Positions 1 to 8,475 of a stretch of DNA of 64,000 bases are shown here, one piece after another; the stretch's first letter is position 1; every line of letters starts with the position of its first letter. The notes under the pieces were generated by a model. That model was not told where the DNA came from and searched no databases. It worked only from the letters and a program-made list of their open reading frames with translations. Made by a program: the position numbers and the translations under genes. Source of the DNA: JACPVF01 sp964502095 (GTDB lineage Bacteria > Chloroflexota > Anaerolineae > Anaerolineales > Villigracilaceae); NCBI GenBank assembly GCA_964502095.1, contig CAZCUF010000005.1:124001-188000 (forward strand), in the 5' to 3' direction.

Positions 1-2
1 CG

Positions 3-458
3 GCGAAGCGCACTACGCACCCGGTTCTATCTTTTGCAGGCATCCGCGCGGATGATTTTCTCGCTACACAGACTCTATTCAACCCGCTGGCGCCGATCGG
101 GGCGCTGGCCGAGCAGGACGGCTGGGTGGTTTTACTGGGTGTGAATCATACGGTGGATACCAGCATTCATTATGCCGAGAAACTGGCAGGGCGCAAACAA
201 TTCGTTCGCTGGGCCTTGGTGAATAACCGCGTGGTGCAATGCCCGGGCTTTCCGGGGGATTCGAGCGGCTTCGATGCAATCGCTCCGTTCATCGCGCACG
301 AAACGCGCCGCGTCAAGATCGGCAATACAACCATCCAGGCTGTTCCGCTTAAACGTCTATTTGAAGTGGTGATCGCCCGCATCCAGAAAGATCCCCTGGC
401 TTTGCTCTGCGACCGAATGGATTGCGAACGCTGTCAGGCGGTGCGCGCCTCGTTCTGA
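3..458 (+). CDS. AAC(3)-family aminoglycoside N-acetyltransferase-like protein, 3' part
   Basis: The reading frame is open from the left edge, so the N-terminus lies outside the window; about 151 codons remain. The motif GVNHTVDTSIHYAE followed by a FPGDSSGF segment is typical of the Antibiotic_NAT (AAC(3)/YokD) fold. In this family acetyl-CoA is used to acetylate an amino group, classically N3 of aminoglycosides. Many chromosomal members have unknown natural substrates, so drug resistance is not implied. A pair of CxxC-like cysteines near the end (DCERCQAV) is an uncommon tail. The gene is convergent with the next gene: its stop abuts the stop of the minus-strand gene at 459. Confidence 0.8.
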   Translation, partial: AKRTTHPVLSFAGIRADDFLATQTLFNPLAPIGALAEQDGWVVLLGVNHTVDTSIHYAEKLAGRKQFVRWALVNNRVVQCPGFPGDSSGFDAIAPFIAHETRRVKIGNTTIQAVPLKRLFEVVIARIQKDPLALLCDRMDCERCQAVRASF

Positions 459-851
459 TTATTTCAACACGGGCCTGCGGCCTGTGTATTTTTCGATCAG
501 CCTTTCGATCTCATCCACCAATCGCTTAATCGAATGGTCGGCCAGCGCTTCGTTGGCCCATAATTGAACGCTGTGCAAGGTGGTCTGCGCAAAGAGCGCG
601 AAGCCCAGCATGGGTTCGTCCGAGGTGCCGGGCCGGAAGGAGGAAGCGCGCTGTTCGAAAGCCGCGCCCGCGATCAGGTCCCAGAGCGAATCGGATTCGT
701 CGGGCAGAAGGTGGAAGGTGCCGAAATCCTTTATCGATCCGAATGAGTCGAATTCAATGGCCAGTTGGCCCTCGTCGTCCGCGCGCACTTTCCATTCACC
801 AGGCCCCAGGGTTTGCGCACTACCGCTGGTAAAAGCAAATGAGCGGTTCAT
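459..851 (-). CDS. Conserved hypothetical protein, 130 aa
   Basis: I do not recognise this protein. The longer open frame runs upstream to 1166, but that stretch lies antisense to the lipoyl-transferase gene. The ATG at 851 (MNRSFAF) is the sensible start because it leaves a short divergent intergenic region. The protein is soluble, has no signal peptide, and ends in an amphipathic helix (SIKRLVDEIERLIEKYTG). The central part alternates short beta-like segments (WKVRADDEGQLAIEFDSFG). It is divergent from the lipoate gene at 896 and convergent with the acetyltransferase. No function is proposed. Confidence 0.6.
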   Translation of the reverse strand: MNRSFAFTSGSAQTLGPGEWKVRADDEGQLAIEFDSFGSIKDFGTFHLLPDESDSLWDLIAGAAFEQRASSFRPGTSDEPMLGFALFAQTTLHSVQLWANEALADHSIKRLVDEIERLIEKYTGRRPVLK

Positions 852-895
852 GGCGGCGAGTGTAACCTCGCACGCGGGAGAGTAAAATAGCCAAT

Positions 896-1720
896 ATGTC
901 ACATGACCTTCTGTGGAGGCTGATTCGCACTCCGGCTGGGCGCGGCGCGTGGAATATGGCTGTGGATGAAGCCGTCCTCGAAAACATTTATCGGGGCGAA
1001 TCGCGCCCGACTTTACGCCTGTACGCGTGGCAACCAGCCTGTCTCTCGCTTGGATATGCCCAACCCATCCTGGATGTAGATATGCCGCGCCTGAGCGCGC
1101 GCGGTTGGGAGGTCGTCCGGCGCGCGACCGGTGGCCGCGCCATCCTCCACACCGATGAATTGACATATTCCGTCACCGCGCCTGTTGATGAGCCGCGTGT
1201 GGCCGGCAGTGTGCTGGAATCGTATCAGCGGCTGGCGCGGGCATTATTGGCCGCGTTGCGCGCATTGAATGTGCCGGTGGAGATGAAGGAAGCCGCTCCG
1301 CAAAGCGCGGGGGAAAATCAAAATCCGGTTTGTTTTGAAGTCCCCTCCGCGTATGAAATCACAATCAACGGCAGAAAATTGATCGGCTCCGCGCAGGCGC
1401 GTAAAAAAGAAGGCGTTCTACAGCACGGCTCACTGCCCCTGACCGGCGATCTGACGCGTATTTGTCAGGCGTTGGCTTTCGCCGATGAAACCGCGCGTGA
1501 ACAGGCCGCGGCGCGTTTGCTGGCACGCGCAACGACTGTGGAATCCGTTTTGGGCCGCGCGGTCAGTTGGGAGACGGCCGCGCAGGCCTTCGTTCACGGT
1601 TTTGAATCGGAATTGGGATTGAAATTCGAAGAGGGAGAATTATCCGCATCCGAAGCGGCGCGGGCGGAAGAACTGGTGCGTGTCAAATACGCGCACTCTT
1701 CGTGGACAGAGCGGGTATAA
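896..1720 (+). CDS. lipM: Octanoyl/lipoyl protein transferase (LipM/LplA family)
   Basis: This 274-aa protein has the BPL/LPL catalytic fold. RRATGGRA at residues 75-82 is the lipoyl-pocket motif. NGRKLIGSAQARK near 148-160 carries the conserved Lys. CFEVPSAYEI begins with Cys146, matching the acyl-thioester Cys of LipM-type octanoyl-ACP:protein transferases. LplA ligases lack this Cys, so LipM is preferred. The expected role is to attach octanoyl groups to lipoyl domains of GcvH or 2-oxoacid dehydrogenases in the cytoplasm. A TAAAAT hexamer at 883-888 lies only 7 nt before the ATG, so the transcript may be nearly leaderless. The gene stands alone and is convergent with the DUF4230 gene. Confidence 0.85.
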   Translation: MSHDLLWRLIRTPAGRGAWNMAVDEAVLENIYRGESRPTLRLYAWQPACLSLGYAQPILDVDMPRLSARGWEVVRRATGGRAILHTDELTYSVTAPVDEPRVAGSVLESYQRLARALLAALRALNVPVEMKEAAPQSAGENQNPVCFEVPSAYEITINGRKLIGSAQARKKEGVLQHGSLPLTGDLTRICQALAFADETAREQAAARLLARATTVESVLGRAVSWETAAQAFVHGFESELGLKFEEGELSASEAARAEELVRVKYAHSSWTERV

Positions 1721-1722
1721 CG

Positions 1723-2397
1723 TTACTGAACGAACGTTACGTTTTGATAACCCAGCGCGTTGAAGAAGCGCAGTAAATAGGCTTCGGCATTCTTTTGCGC
1801 CTGATCGAGAATACCATCATCCATGGCGGCTTTGCGAATCTCATCCTCAGCCGATTGGCGAGCCAGCGATTCCAAGTCCACCGATTGTTTGGTGAGAATG
1901 CCGGTATCGCGGGTATATACATAAGATTTCTGATTATCAATCGAAGTCACGAAAATTTCAGCCGGAGGAAGTTTCACATTCAAAACGCCGTTCACCAACT
2001 GCAGATCGCCCGGCTGGATCTTGTCCATATCGATGCCCGCGATGACCGTACCATGCGCCACAAAGAGCAATCGGTCGCCGAATAGAAAATCGAACGTGCC
2101 CTGGTTCTGTTCTGCTGTGATGACTTTCTCCACGCTATATTGGATCGTCTCGAGGCGTGCCAGAGCGCGGACTTCGGAAATGTACGTCACCGGGTCCGGG
2201 ATAATGGTCGGTGTGGGATTCATCAATTGTGAAACCTGAGTCTGCAAAGCCTGATTTGCCTGACTCATCTGCTGGAACGGCGCGGCGGCCTGCTGGGCCG
2301 TTCCGCGAATCGTTTGGACGATGAAATACACGCCTGCCGCCAGCACGATCAGGATCAGGATCGAGAATAAACTGTTACCATTGGAATTGTTGTTCAT
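1723..2397 (-). CDS. DUF4230 family membrane-anchored protein
   Basis: This 224-aa protein has one N-terminal transmembrane segment (about residues 9-28) after a short Asn/Ser-rich start. A Gln-rich coiled linker follows, then a beta-rich region like DUF4230 (ETIQYSVEKVITAEQ, then GTVIAGIDMDKIQPGDL). The C-terminal helices are Ala/Glu-rich. The topology is N-in with an extracytoplasmic domain. The biochemical role of the family is unknown. The ATG at 2397 is preceded by a GAAAGGCG Shine-Dalgarno-like sequence. It is divergent from the first PhnD-like gene, and the two 5' ends are 68 bp apart. Confidence 0.75.
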   Translation of the reverse strand: MNNNSNGNSLFSILILIVLAAGVYFIVQTIRGTAQQAAAPFQQMSQANQALQTQVSQLMNPTPTIIPDPVTYISEVRALARLETIQYSVEKVITAEQNQGTFDFLFGDRLLFVAHGTVIAGIDMDKIQPGDLQLVNGVLNVKLPPAEIFVTSIDNQKSYVYTRDTGILTKQSVDLESLARQSAEDEIRKAAMDDGILDQAQKNAEAYLLRFFNALGYQNVTFVQ

Positions 2398-2414
2398 CGA
2401 ACGCCTTTCATAAC

Positions 2415-2443
2415 TTGTCGTATTATAGCAATATCAGTATTAT
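2415..2443 (+). promoter_or_regulatory. Predicted sigma-70-type promoter for the first PhnD-like gene
   Basis: TTGTCG at 2415-2420 and TATTAT at 2438-2443 are separated by 17 bp. Transcription would start about 15 nt before the ATG at 2466. The same TATTAT -10 recurs before the second binding-protein gene. Confidence 0.45.
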
Positions 2444-2465
2444 TGGTTATTCACAAACTTGCAAG

Positions 2466-3473
2466 ATGAAAAAACTCCTATTCATCCTTACGCTTCTGCT
2501 CGCCATCGGTTGCAACCTTCCGACGATTTCTTTTGCGCCTCCCGCGCCGACTGCTTCGCCTGCCGCGCCTGCGACCGTCATCGTTCCGCTTCAACCTACC
2601 GCCCAGCCTGGCACCGGTGCGAATCCATTGATCCTCGCCCTGGCTCCTTCCGCCCACCCTGCCGAGGATGTGATCGCGGCCGGGAAAGTGCTGGCGGCGC
2701 AACTCAGCGCGCGAACCGGATACCAGATTGTAACTGTTGTCCCTGCCTCCGAAACCGATCTCGTTCACGCTTTCGAAATCGGCAACGCTCAGATCGGGGT
2801 GCTCTCGCCGTTTGCGTATTTATTGGCCCATGAAAACGGCAGTGTCACCGTCGCGCTGGCGAATGTGCGCAATGGACAGGCATTGTACGGCGCGCAATTC
2901 ATCGCCCGCGCCGACGCGGGCTTTAAATCTTATTTCGATTCGGCCGCCGGAAAAAACACCACGGAAGCCGAGCAGGCCCTCGCGCAGTTCCAAGGGAAGA
3001 AACCCTGCTGGAGCGACTCGGCCTCGCCTTCGGGGTATGTGATTCCGCTGGGTTTTTTGAAGCAGGCCCAGGTTCAGGTCAATGACGCGGCTTTTGTTCA
3101 GGGACAGCCCACAGTGGTGCGCGCGGTCTATGGTAAAGGCATCTGCGATTTCGGCGCCACTTATGTCGATGCGCGCACACTTCCCATGTTGCAGTCGGAA
3201 CATCCGGACGTATTTGAAAAAGTCGTTGTAATTTGGCGAACGCCGGCGATCATTCCGTATGAGCAGGTGGTGTTATCCTCGAATCTAAATCCCGAAATGA
3301 AACGCTCTTTGTTGCGCGCTTTCATTGATTTAATGGGAACGCCTGAAGGAAAGACCGTCGTTCAAAAAATCTATGGTTTGGATTCCCTTCAGCCTGCGGA
3401 CGATTCGCAATATCAGGATTTTGCAAAATATGCACAAGCTTCCGGGCTCGACCTTAACACCCTGATTAAATGA
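2466..3473 (+). CDS. PhnD-like phosphate/phosphite/phosphonate-binding lipoprotein 1
   Basis: The open frame starts upstream, but the ATG at 2466 gives a proper lipoprotein signal peptide (MKKLLFILTLLLAIGC), with the lipobox Cys near residue 16 and a Pro/Ala/Thr linker after it. The body is a type-2 periplasmic binding fold of the PhnD/PtxB group: repeated lobes, a WSDSASPSGYVIPLGF segment matching the family's ligand-loop region, and CDFGATYVDART. It should capture an oxyanion such as phosphonate, phosphite or phosphate outside the membrane and deliver it to the PhnE permease. It is one of two tandem paralogues; the second follows after about 130 bp with its own promoter. Confidence 0.82.
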   Translation: MKKLLFILTLLLAIGCNLPTISFAPPAPTASPAAPATVIVPLQPTAQPGTGANPLILALAPSAHPAEDVIAAGKVLAAQLSARTGYQIVTVVPASETDLVHAFEIGNAQIGVLSPFAYLLAHENGSVTVALANVRNGQALYGAQFIARADAGFKSYFDSAAGKNTTEAEQALAQFQGKKPCWSDSASPSGYVIPLGFLKQAQVQVNDAAFVQGQPTVVRAVYGKGICDFGATYVDARTLPMLQSEHPDVFEKVVVIWRTPAIIPYEQVVLSSNLNPEMKRSLLRAFIDLMGTPEGKTVVQKIYGLDSLQPADDSQYQDFAKYAQASGLDLNTLIK

Positions 3474-3510
3474 TGTTTGGACGTCTTCACGATATTTTAA
3501 GAAAAACGAC

Positions 3511-3539
3511 TTGCTACTGCCAATAAATTCGAGTATTAT
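3511..3539 (+). promoter_or_regulatory. Predicted promoter for the second PhnD-like gene
   Basis: TTGCTA at 3511-3516, a 17-bp spacer, and TATTAT at 3534-3539. It lies in the 131-bp gap between the two paralogues and suggests separate expression of the second one. Confidence 0.45.
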
Positions 3540-3604
3540 CAACGGGTAAGGGGTACTTAGACCCCCCTGATTCCCTATCCATTCTTCTGAGAGGAGAAGA
3601 ACTC

Positions 3605-4729
3605 ATGACCAAACGTCTCTTGTTTTCGGTACTGGTTGTTCTGCTGAGCTTGTCGATGGCGTTGGCGGCTTGCGCGCCCGCGACTCCCGCTCCCACGCAA
3701 CCACCTGCCACCACGGCGCCTACTGAAGCGCCGACTGCAACGGAAGCGCCGACTGCGACTGAAGCTCCGACTGCCGTGCCGCCTACCAAAGCCCCGCCTC
3801 CCCCTCCTGTCTGCGATAAATTGGCGGACGCTCCTGCCGCCCCCGCGGCTGGCGCGCTGGGTTCTGCGGACAACCCCATTGTGATCACCTTCGTCCCCTC
3901 CGGTGACACGGGCAAGATCACCGTGGCCGGAACCGCCATCGCCGACTGCTTGACCCAGATGACCGGCTACACCTTCAAGATGGAAGTGGGCACCACCTTT
4001 GCCGCATCCATCGAGGCCATGGGCGCAGAGAAGGCTCAGGTTGGTTTCCTGAACACCTTCTCGGTCCTGTTGGCTGAGCAGAAGTACGGCATCGTCCCCG
4101 CGCTGGTTGCGGTTCGCAAGTACGCGACCAACGACCTGGATCCCGACAAGGACCTCGGCGGTCAGTTGGAGCCGTTCTATAAGGGACAGTTCATCGCTAA
4201 CGTTGCATCCGGCATCACCAGCTATGCCGACTTGAAGGGCAAAACCTTCTGCTTCGTTGACCCGAACTCGACCTCCGGCTACATCGTCCCGCGCATCATC
4301 CTGAAAGCCAACGGCGTCGATCCCGACACTGACCTGGCGGCTACTCAGAATGCCGGTTCGCACAACAACGTGGCTATCGCCGTCTATAAAGGCGACTGCG
4401 ACGCGGGCGTGACCTACATTAACGTTCTGACGGATACCTCCGCCAATCTTGCGGCTCAGTATCCCGACATCACCGACAAGGTCAAGGTCTTCGCCGATAC
4501 CGACCGCATTCCGAACGATGGCATGCAGTTCATCAAGTCGCTGGATCCCAAACTCCAGGCTGTTATCGTAGAAGGCATGTTGGCCATGGCGGCAGATCCC
4601 GGTGGCAAGGCTGTGCTCAAGAGCCTGTACAACTACGATTCGTTTGAGCAGGTTCAGCCTGACTTCTATGACGCATTCGCGGCTGTCCTCAAGGCGGCTG
4701 GCGTCGATCCCGCTGAACTCGTGAAGTAA
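3605..4729 (+). CDS. PhnD-like phosphate/phosphite/phosphonate-binding lipoprotein 2
   Basis: This 374-aa protein has a strong ribosome site (GAGAGGAGAAG) before the ATG. The signal peptide ends in a lipobox (LALAAC). A tether of about 40 residues follows, with repeated PTATEA/PTEAPT units and a PPPPP run, which probably spans the cell wall. The mature domain has the PhnD fold, with FVDPNSTSGYIVPRIIL in the same place as the SPSGYVIP motif of paralogue 1. It should bind an inorganic or organic phosphorus oxyanion. A terminator just downstream suggests that it is made in excess over the ABC subunits. Confidence 0.85.
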   Translation: MTKRLLFSVLVVLLSLSMALAACAPATPAPTQPPATTAPTEAPTATEAPTATEAPTAVPPTKAPPPPPVCDKLADAPAAPAAGALGSADNPIVITFVPSGDTGKITVAGTAIADCLTQMTGYTFKMEVGTTFAASIEAMGAEKAQVGFLNTFSVLLAEQKYGIVPALVAVRKYATNDLDPDKDLGGQLEPFYKGQFIANVASGITSYADLKGKTFCFVDPNSTSGYIVPRIILKANGVDPDTDLAATQNAGSHNNVAIAVYKGDCDAGVTYINVLTDTSANLAAQYPDITDKVKVFADTDRIPNDGMQFIKSLDPKLQAVIVEGMLAMAADPGGKAVLKSLYNYDSFEQVQPDFYDAFAAVLKAAGVDPAELVK

Positions 4730-4741
4730 TCTCGTCTCAAA

Positions 4742-4780
4742 AGCCTGGCAGACTATAAACCTGCCAGGCTGTTCTTTTTT
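4742..4780 (+). terminator. Rho-independent terminator after the second binding-protein gene
   Basis: AGCCTGGCAG (4742-4751) pairs perfectly with CTGCCAGGCT (4761-4770) and is followed by GTTCTTTTTT. It probably attenuates read-through into phnC. Confidence 0.85.
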
Positions 4781-4827
4781 CGCCACCATCGCAATTTCAC
4801 TTTAGCCGCGGATACTTATTTCTCATC

Positions 4828-5586
4828 ATGCTAAAAATTGAAAACCTCACCAAAGTCTATCCCAACGGGACTCAGGCGCTCAAAAATGTCAGCTTTGAAG
4901 TGAAGGACGGCGAATTTCTGACGGTGATCGGACTGAGCGGTTCTGGTAAATCCACCCTGTTGCGCTGTATCAACCGACTCATCGAGCCGACCTCCGGCAA
5001 AATTTTCTGGGATGACCAGGATATCACCGCCCTGCCAAGCGGAGAGTTGCGCCGAATCCGACGGCAGATCGGCATGGTCTTCCAGCAATTTAATCTCGTG
5101 AAGCGCTCCTCCGTGCTGACCAATGTGCTTTCCGGCCGCCTGGGATACGTCAACCCATTTTCAAGCTCACTGCATTATTTTTCGGCGGCCGACCATGCCA
5201 AAGCGATGGCCAGTCTCGACCAGGTTGGGCTGGCGGACAAAGCCCACGTGCGCGCTGATTCCCTCTCCGGCGGGCAACAACAGCGCGTCGGAATCGCCCG
5301 GGCACTCATGCAGGATCCGAAGCTGATTCTGGCTGACGAACCGGTCGCGTCGCTCGATCCCGTGCTGTCGCATTCCATCCTCAAATATCTCGAACAACTG
5401 AACAAGGAACGCGGTATCACGGTTCTTTGCAGTTTGCACTTCCTCGATCTGGTGCATCGTTACGCCACCAGCGCCATCGCCCTCAAGGACGGTGAACTGG
5501 TCTTCCAGGGATTACCCCAACAAATTGACGATGCCGAGTTCAAGACCATCTACGGACAGGATGCGGAACGCATTTCGATTATCTGA
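4828..5586 (+). CDS. phnC: PhnC-type ABC transporter ATP-binding protein
   Basis: This 252-aa nucleotide-binding subunit carries Walker A GLSGSGKST (35-43), Q-loop FQQFN (85-89), signature LSGGQQQR (146-153), Walker B LILADEP (166-172) and the switch His in SLHFLDL. The FSSSLHYFSA-type insertion before the signature is characteristic of PhnC. It is a cytoplasmic ATPase driving import of phosphonate, phosphite or related anions through the PhnE permease encoded next. The start ATG at 4828 fits the usual first strand (LKIENLTKVYPNG). The next gene begins 39 bp later, so the two are probably co-transcribed. Confidence 0.93.
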   Translation: MLKIENLTKVYPNGTQALKNVSFEVKDGEFLTVIGLSGSGKSTLLRCINRLIEPTSGKIFWDDQDITALPSGELRRIRRQIGMVFQQFNLVKRSSVLTNVLSGRLGYVNPFSSSLHYFSAADHAKAMASLDQVGLADKAHVRADSLSGGQQQRVGIARALMQDPKLILADEPVASLDPVLSHSILKYLEQLNKERGITVLCSLHFLDLVHRYATSAIALKDGELVFQGLPQQIDDAEFKTIYGQDAERISII

Positions 5587-5625
5587 TCCGAACCCTCCAC
5601 CAATTTTAATTTTCGAAAATCTTTC

Positions 5626-7713
5626 ATGACGATTACAACAAAGAATCCAACGCATCCACAGGACCCGCGGCCGTTCGTCTCACCGACAATCGCCAGTCTC
5701 TGTTCATTATTCGTCCCCGGTCTTGGGCAATTCCTGTTGCGCAAGCGCGGGCGCGGCGAACTTATCCTTTTAACAGCCGCGGTGCTGGCATACCTGATCC
5801 AATGGTCGTTCGCTCATCTTAATATCGGCAAAGTTGTCCTCGGCGGTTGGAGCACCAGCTGGCTGTGGTTGGCGCTGTTCCTGTTTTGGGTTTGGAATGT
5901 TCTGGATGCGCGTGCGCTGGCGGCCTTCGGCAAACCGCTTTCCATCATGCCGGCGATTGCCCTGGCGGCCATTATTCTGTATGTGATCGCCTGGAAAGTG
6001 ACTGACGTTAAACTGGATCGGCTGATTCAGCGCTTCGGCGATGCGCGCGTTGTGGCCACCAGCCTGCTCAACCCCGATATGATCACCATCTCGATCAACG
6101 GGGAAGATCAAGTCTGCGCCTGGCAATGCCTGTTCGACTACGCCGACGCCAAAATTCATGACAAGCCTCCCGCGGGGGTGATTCGGGTGAGCAATAACCT
6201 GCTGGATATCGTGGGCAAGATGAAGGTCCAGCCTGCCTCCAAATGGCAAATTTTGTTCGGGCAGGCACAGCAGGGCGAGAGGGTCAATACGTTCGTCGCG
6301 GGAAGCATGATCGAGACGATCGCCATGGGTCTCTTGGCGACCATCTTCTCGACCATCCTTGCCGGCCCCCTCAGTTTTTTGGCGGCGCGCAATATTATGG
6401 AGCGGCTCCCCGGCGGGACCGCCATCTATTATCTTTCGCGTCTTATTCTCAACGTGGTGCGCGCTATTGATACGATCATCTGGGGGTTGATCGTCATTGT
6501 CTGGGTTGGGCTGGGAAGTTTCGCGGGCGTAACGGCGCTCACCATCCATTCGGTGGCCGCATTGGGGAAATTGTTCTCCGAAGAGATCGAGCATATTGAT
6601 CCCGGTCCCGTGGAGGCCATCACGGCCACAGGCGCCAACCTGGTCCAGATCATCAGCTATGCGATCATTCCGCAGATCATTCCTCCCTTTCTGGCTTATG
6701 CCCTTCTGCGCTGGGATATCAATATGCGTTCCGCCACCATCGTCGGTTTCGTGGCCGGAGGCGGCATCGGCTTCTTCGTCATCGAGACCACGCGTATGGG
6801 TGGCTACCAGCAATATGCCGCCGCGCTGTGGGCGGTGGTGATCGTGATCGTCCTTGTGGATTACATCAGCGCGCGGTGGCGCGAGAACATTATGAAGGAC
6901 CAGCCGCCGCCCGAGGACGAGTCGAAACGAAATTCGACTTTCAAAACTATTCGCACGATCTTCTATGTTGTTGTCGGCCTGATCGTTTTCATTTACTGCT
7001 GGAATATCACCGAGATCAGCATTCGGGGCATGTTCAACCCCGGCAAAAATTTCGGTCAGTTGATCAAGGACTTCGTGACCATTGACCTCTCTTCCGATGT
7101 GGTCAAAGTGGTCTTCCAGCAAATGCTGGTCACCATTTTCCAGGCCATGCTGGCCACCACGCTGGGCGCGTTTGCCGCCCTGCCGTTCAGTTTTCTGGCG
7201 GCCAAGAACCTGACGGGCCGCAGTCGGCTCTCCTCCTGGATCTACTATCTGACAAGAAGCACCTTGAACATCCTGCGCTCGATCGAGGCACTGCTCTATG
7301 TCGTCATCTTTATCTTCTGGGTGGGCATCGGTCCGTTCGCGGGGATGCTGGCGCTGGCGATCACGTCTTTCTCGTTGATCGGCAAACTGTTTTCGGAGGC
7401 CATCGAAAACATCAATACCGGTCCCATCGAGGCGATCACTGCCAGCGGCGCGAACCGTTTGCAGATGATCTCTTATGCAGTTCTGCCGCAGATCGTCCCG
7501 CCCTTCGTTTCCTATCTGATCTACCAATGGGATATCAACATCCGCATGGCGACCATTATCGGCTTCGCTGGCGGCGGCGGCATCGGCCTGACGCTCACCA
7601 CCTTTTTCGGTTCCCTGCAATATCACAAAGCCGGAACAGTCGTGGCCGCCATCGTCATCATCGTTACCTTGATGGACTTTGCCAGCGCCAAATTAAGGCA
7701 GGCCCTAATCTGA
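5626..7713 (+). CDS. phnE: Fused double PhnE permease of the phosphonate-type ABC transporter
   Basis: This 695-aa polytopic membrane protein contains two complete PhnE-like permease modules in one chain. The first has EAITATGANLVQII with RWDINMRSATIVGF (around residues 330-385). The second repeats this as EAITASGANRLQMI with QWDINIRMATIIGF (around 600-655). Both contain the EAA-type loop that docks on PhnC. Two separate PhnE proteins, or a homodimer, is the more usual arrangement, so the fusion would supply the whole permease as one pseudodimer. An N-terminal extension of about 150 residues has PGLGQFLLRKRGRGE and several predicted membrane spans outside the core fold. The ATG at 5626 follows phnC closely. 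Confidence 0.88.
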   Translation: MTITTKNPTHPQDPRPFVSPTIASLCSLFVPGLGQFLLRKRGRGELILLTAAVLAYLIQWSFAHLNIGKVVLGGWSTSWLWLALFLFWVWNVLDARALAAFGKPLSIMPAIALAAIILYVIAWKVTDVKLDRLIQRFGDARVVATSLLNPDMITISINGEDQVCAWQCLFDYADAKIHDKPPAGVIRVSNNLLDIVGKMKVQPASKWQILFGQAQQGERVNTFVAGSMIETIAMGLLATIFSTILAGPLSFLAARNIMERLPGGTAIYYLSRLILNVVRAIDTIIWGLIVIVWVGLGSFAGVTALTIHSVAALGKLFSEEIEHIDPGPVEAITATGANLVQIISYAIIPQIIPPFLAYALLRWDINMRSATIVGFVAGGGIGFFVIETTRMGGYQQYAAALWAVVIVIVLVDYISARWRENIMKDQPPPEDESKRNSTFKTIRTIFYVVVGLIVFIYCWNITEISIRGMFNPGKNFGQLIKDFVTIDLSSDVVKVVFQQMLVTIFQAMLATTLGAFAALPFSFLAAKNLTGRSRLSSWIYYLTRSTLNILRSIEALLYVVIFIFWVGIGPFAGMLALAITSFSLIGKLFSEAIENINTGPIEAITASGANRLQMISYAVLPQIVPPFVSYLIYQWDINIRMATIIGFAGGGGIGLTLTTFFGSLQYHKAGTVVAAIVIIVTLMDFASAKLRQALI

Positions 7714-7740
7714 TCGATCAAAGTATCTTTCAGCTCTTCA

Positions 7741-7770
7741 CGGCGGATCTTGATCCGCCGTTCTTTTTTA
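7741..7770 (+). terminator. Rho-independent terminator after phnE
   Basis: CGGCGGATC and GATCCGCCG are adjacent perfect inverted repeats followed by TTCTTTTTTA. It ends the transport operon. Confidence 0.8.
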
Positions 7771-7787
7771 TTGGTAGAATCCCAGCC

Positions 7788-8447
7788 ATGTTCAAACGAC
7801 TTCTACGCTTTCTTAAACGCCTCATCATGACCCTGGGCCTGTTCGGCCTGCTCGGTTTGATTCTTCCCCGCATCGTGACCAGTCTCTACGCGGCGGCACG
7901 CATATTTACGCCCAGTGCTGTCTCCGCGCAGCGCGTGGTCATCGTCTTCGGCGCGGGCTTGCGTTACGATGGAACCCCCACGACCATTTTGCGCGACCGT
8001 GTGGTGACCGCCGCACAGCTTTACTTCGAAGGCAAGGTTCAGAAATTATTGATGAGCGGCGATAACCGCTACGAAACTTACAACGAACCCGGAGCCATGC
8101 GCGAGTACGCCTTGAGTCTCGGCGTGCCTGCCGAAGCCATCGTGCTCGATTACGCCGGCCGCCGCACTTACGACACCTGTTACCGCGCCAAAGCCATCTT
8201 CGGCGTGGAAGAAGCGATTTTGGTGACGCAGGCTTTCCATTTGCCGCGCGCGTTGTTCTTGTGCAACATGCTGGGTGTGAAAGCCGTCGGCGTGGAAGCC
8301 GATAACGTCACTTATCGCAAATGGTCGCTGGCGATTTGGAACTTGCGCGAGCAATTCGCCACTGCCGGCGCGTTCGTGGATGTGTTCATTACCAAACCCC
8401 TGCCCGTGCTTGGCAATCCCGAACCCATTTTTGCGAAGAAATTTTAA
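7788..8447 (+). CDS. YdcF/SanA-like DUF218 membrane-anchored protein
   Basis: The frame is open from 7527, but that part overlaps phnE. The ATG at 7788 (MFKRLLRFLKRLIM) lies just after the terminator and gives a 219-aa protein. One transmembrane helix lies at about residues 13-33. The DUF218 core follows: VVIVFGAGLRYDG, then LMSGDNR, NEPGAMREYALSLGVP, and a YDTCYRAK segment with VTQAFHLPRAL. DUF218 proteins such as SanA and ElyC act at the cell envelope with unsettled chemistry. A role in envelope or lipid-carrier metabolism is only inferred from the family. Confidence 0.82.
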   Translation: MFKRLLRFLKRLIMTLGLFGLLGLILPRIVTSLYAAARIFTPSAVSAQRVVIVFGAGLRYDGTPTTILRDRVVTAAQLYFEGKVQKLLMSGDNRYETYNEPGAMREYALSLGVPAEAIVLDYAGRRTYDTCYRAKAIFGVEEAILVTQAFHLPRALFLCNMLGVKAVGVEADNVTYRKWSLAIWNLREQFATAGAFVDVFITKPLPVLGNPEPIFAKKF

Positions 8448-8475
8448 ATAACTTTATTCACCTCAGGAGAAGACG

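Noticed and set aside
459..1166. 235-codon version of the hypothetical protein opposite lipM
   Set aside because: The first 105 codons are antisense to lipM motifs. The ATG at 851 is the reasonable start.
3575..4789. Long minus-strand frame antisense to the second PhnD-like gene
   Set aside because: It mirrors codon-biased GC-rich coding DNA, has a repetitive Arg/Gly composition, and overlaps a well-supported lipoprotein gene with its own ribosome site and terminator.
5770..7626. 618-codon minus-strand frame antisense to phnE
   Set aside because: The composition is Asp/Arg/Gly-rich without any family motif. The plus strand encodes a clear membrane permease.
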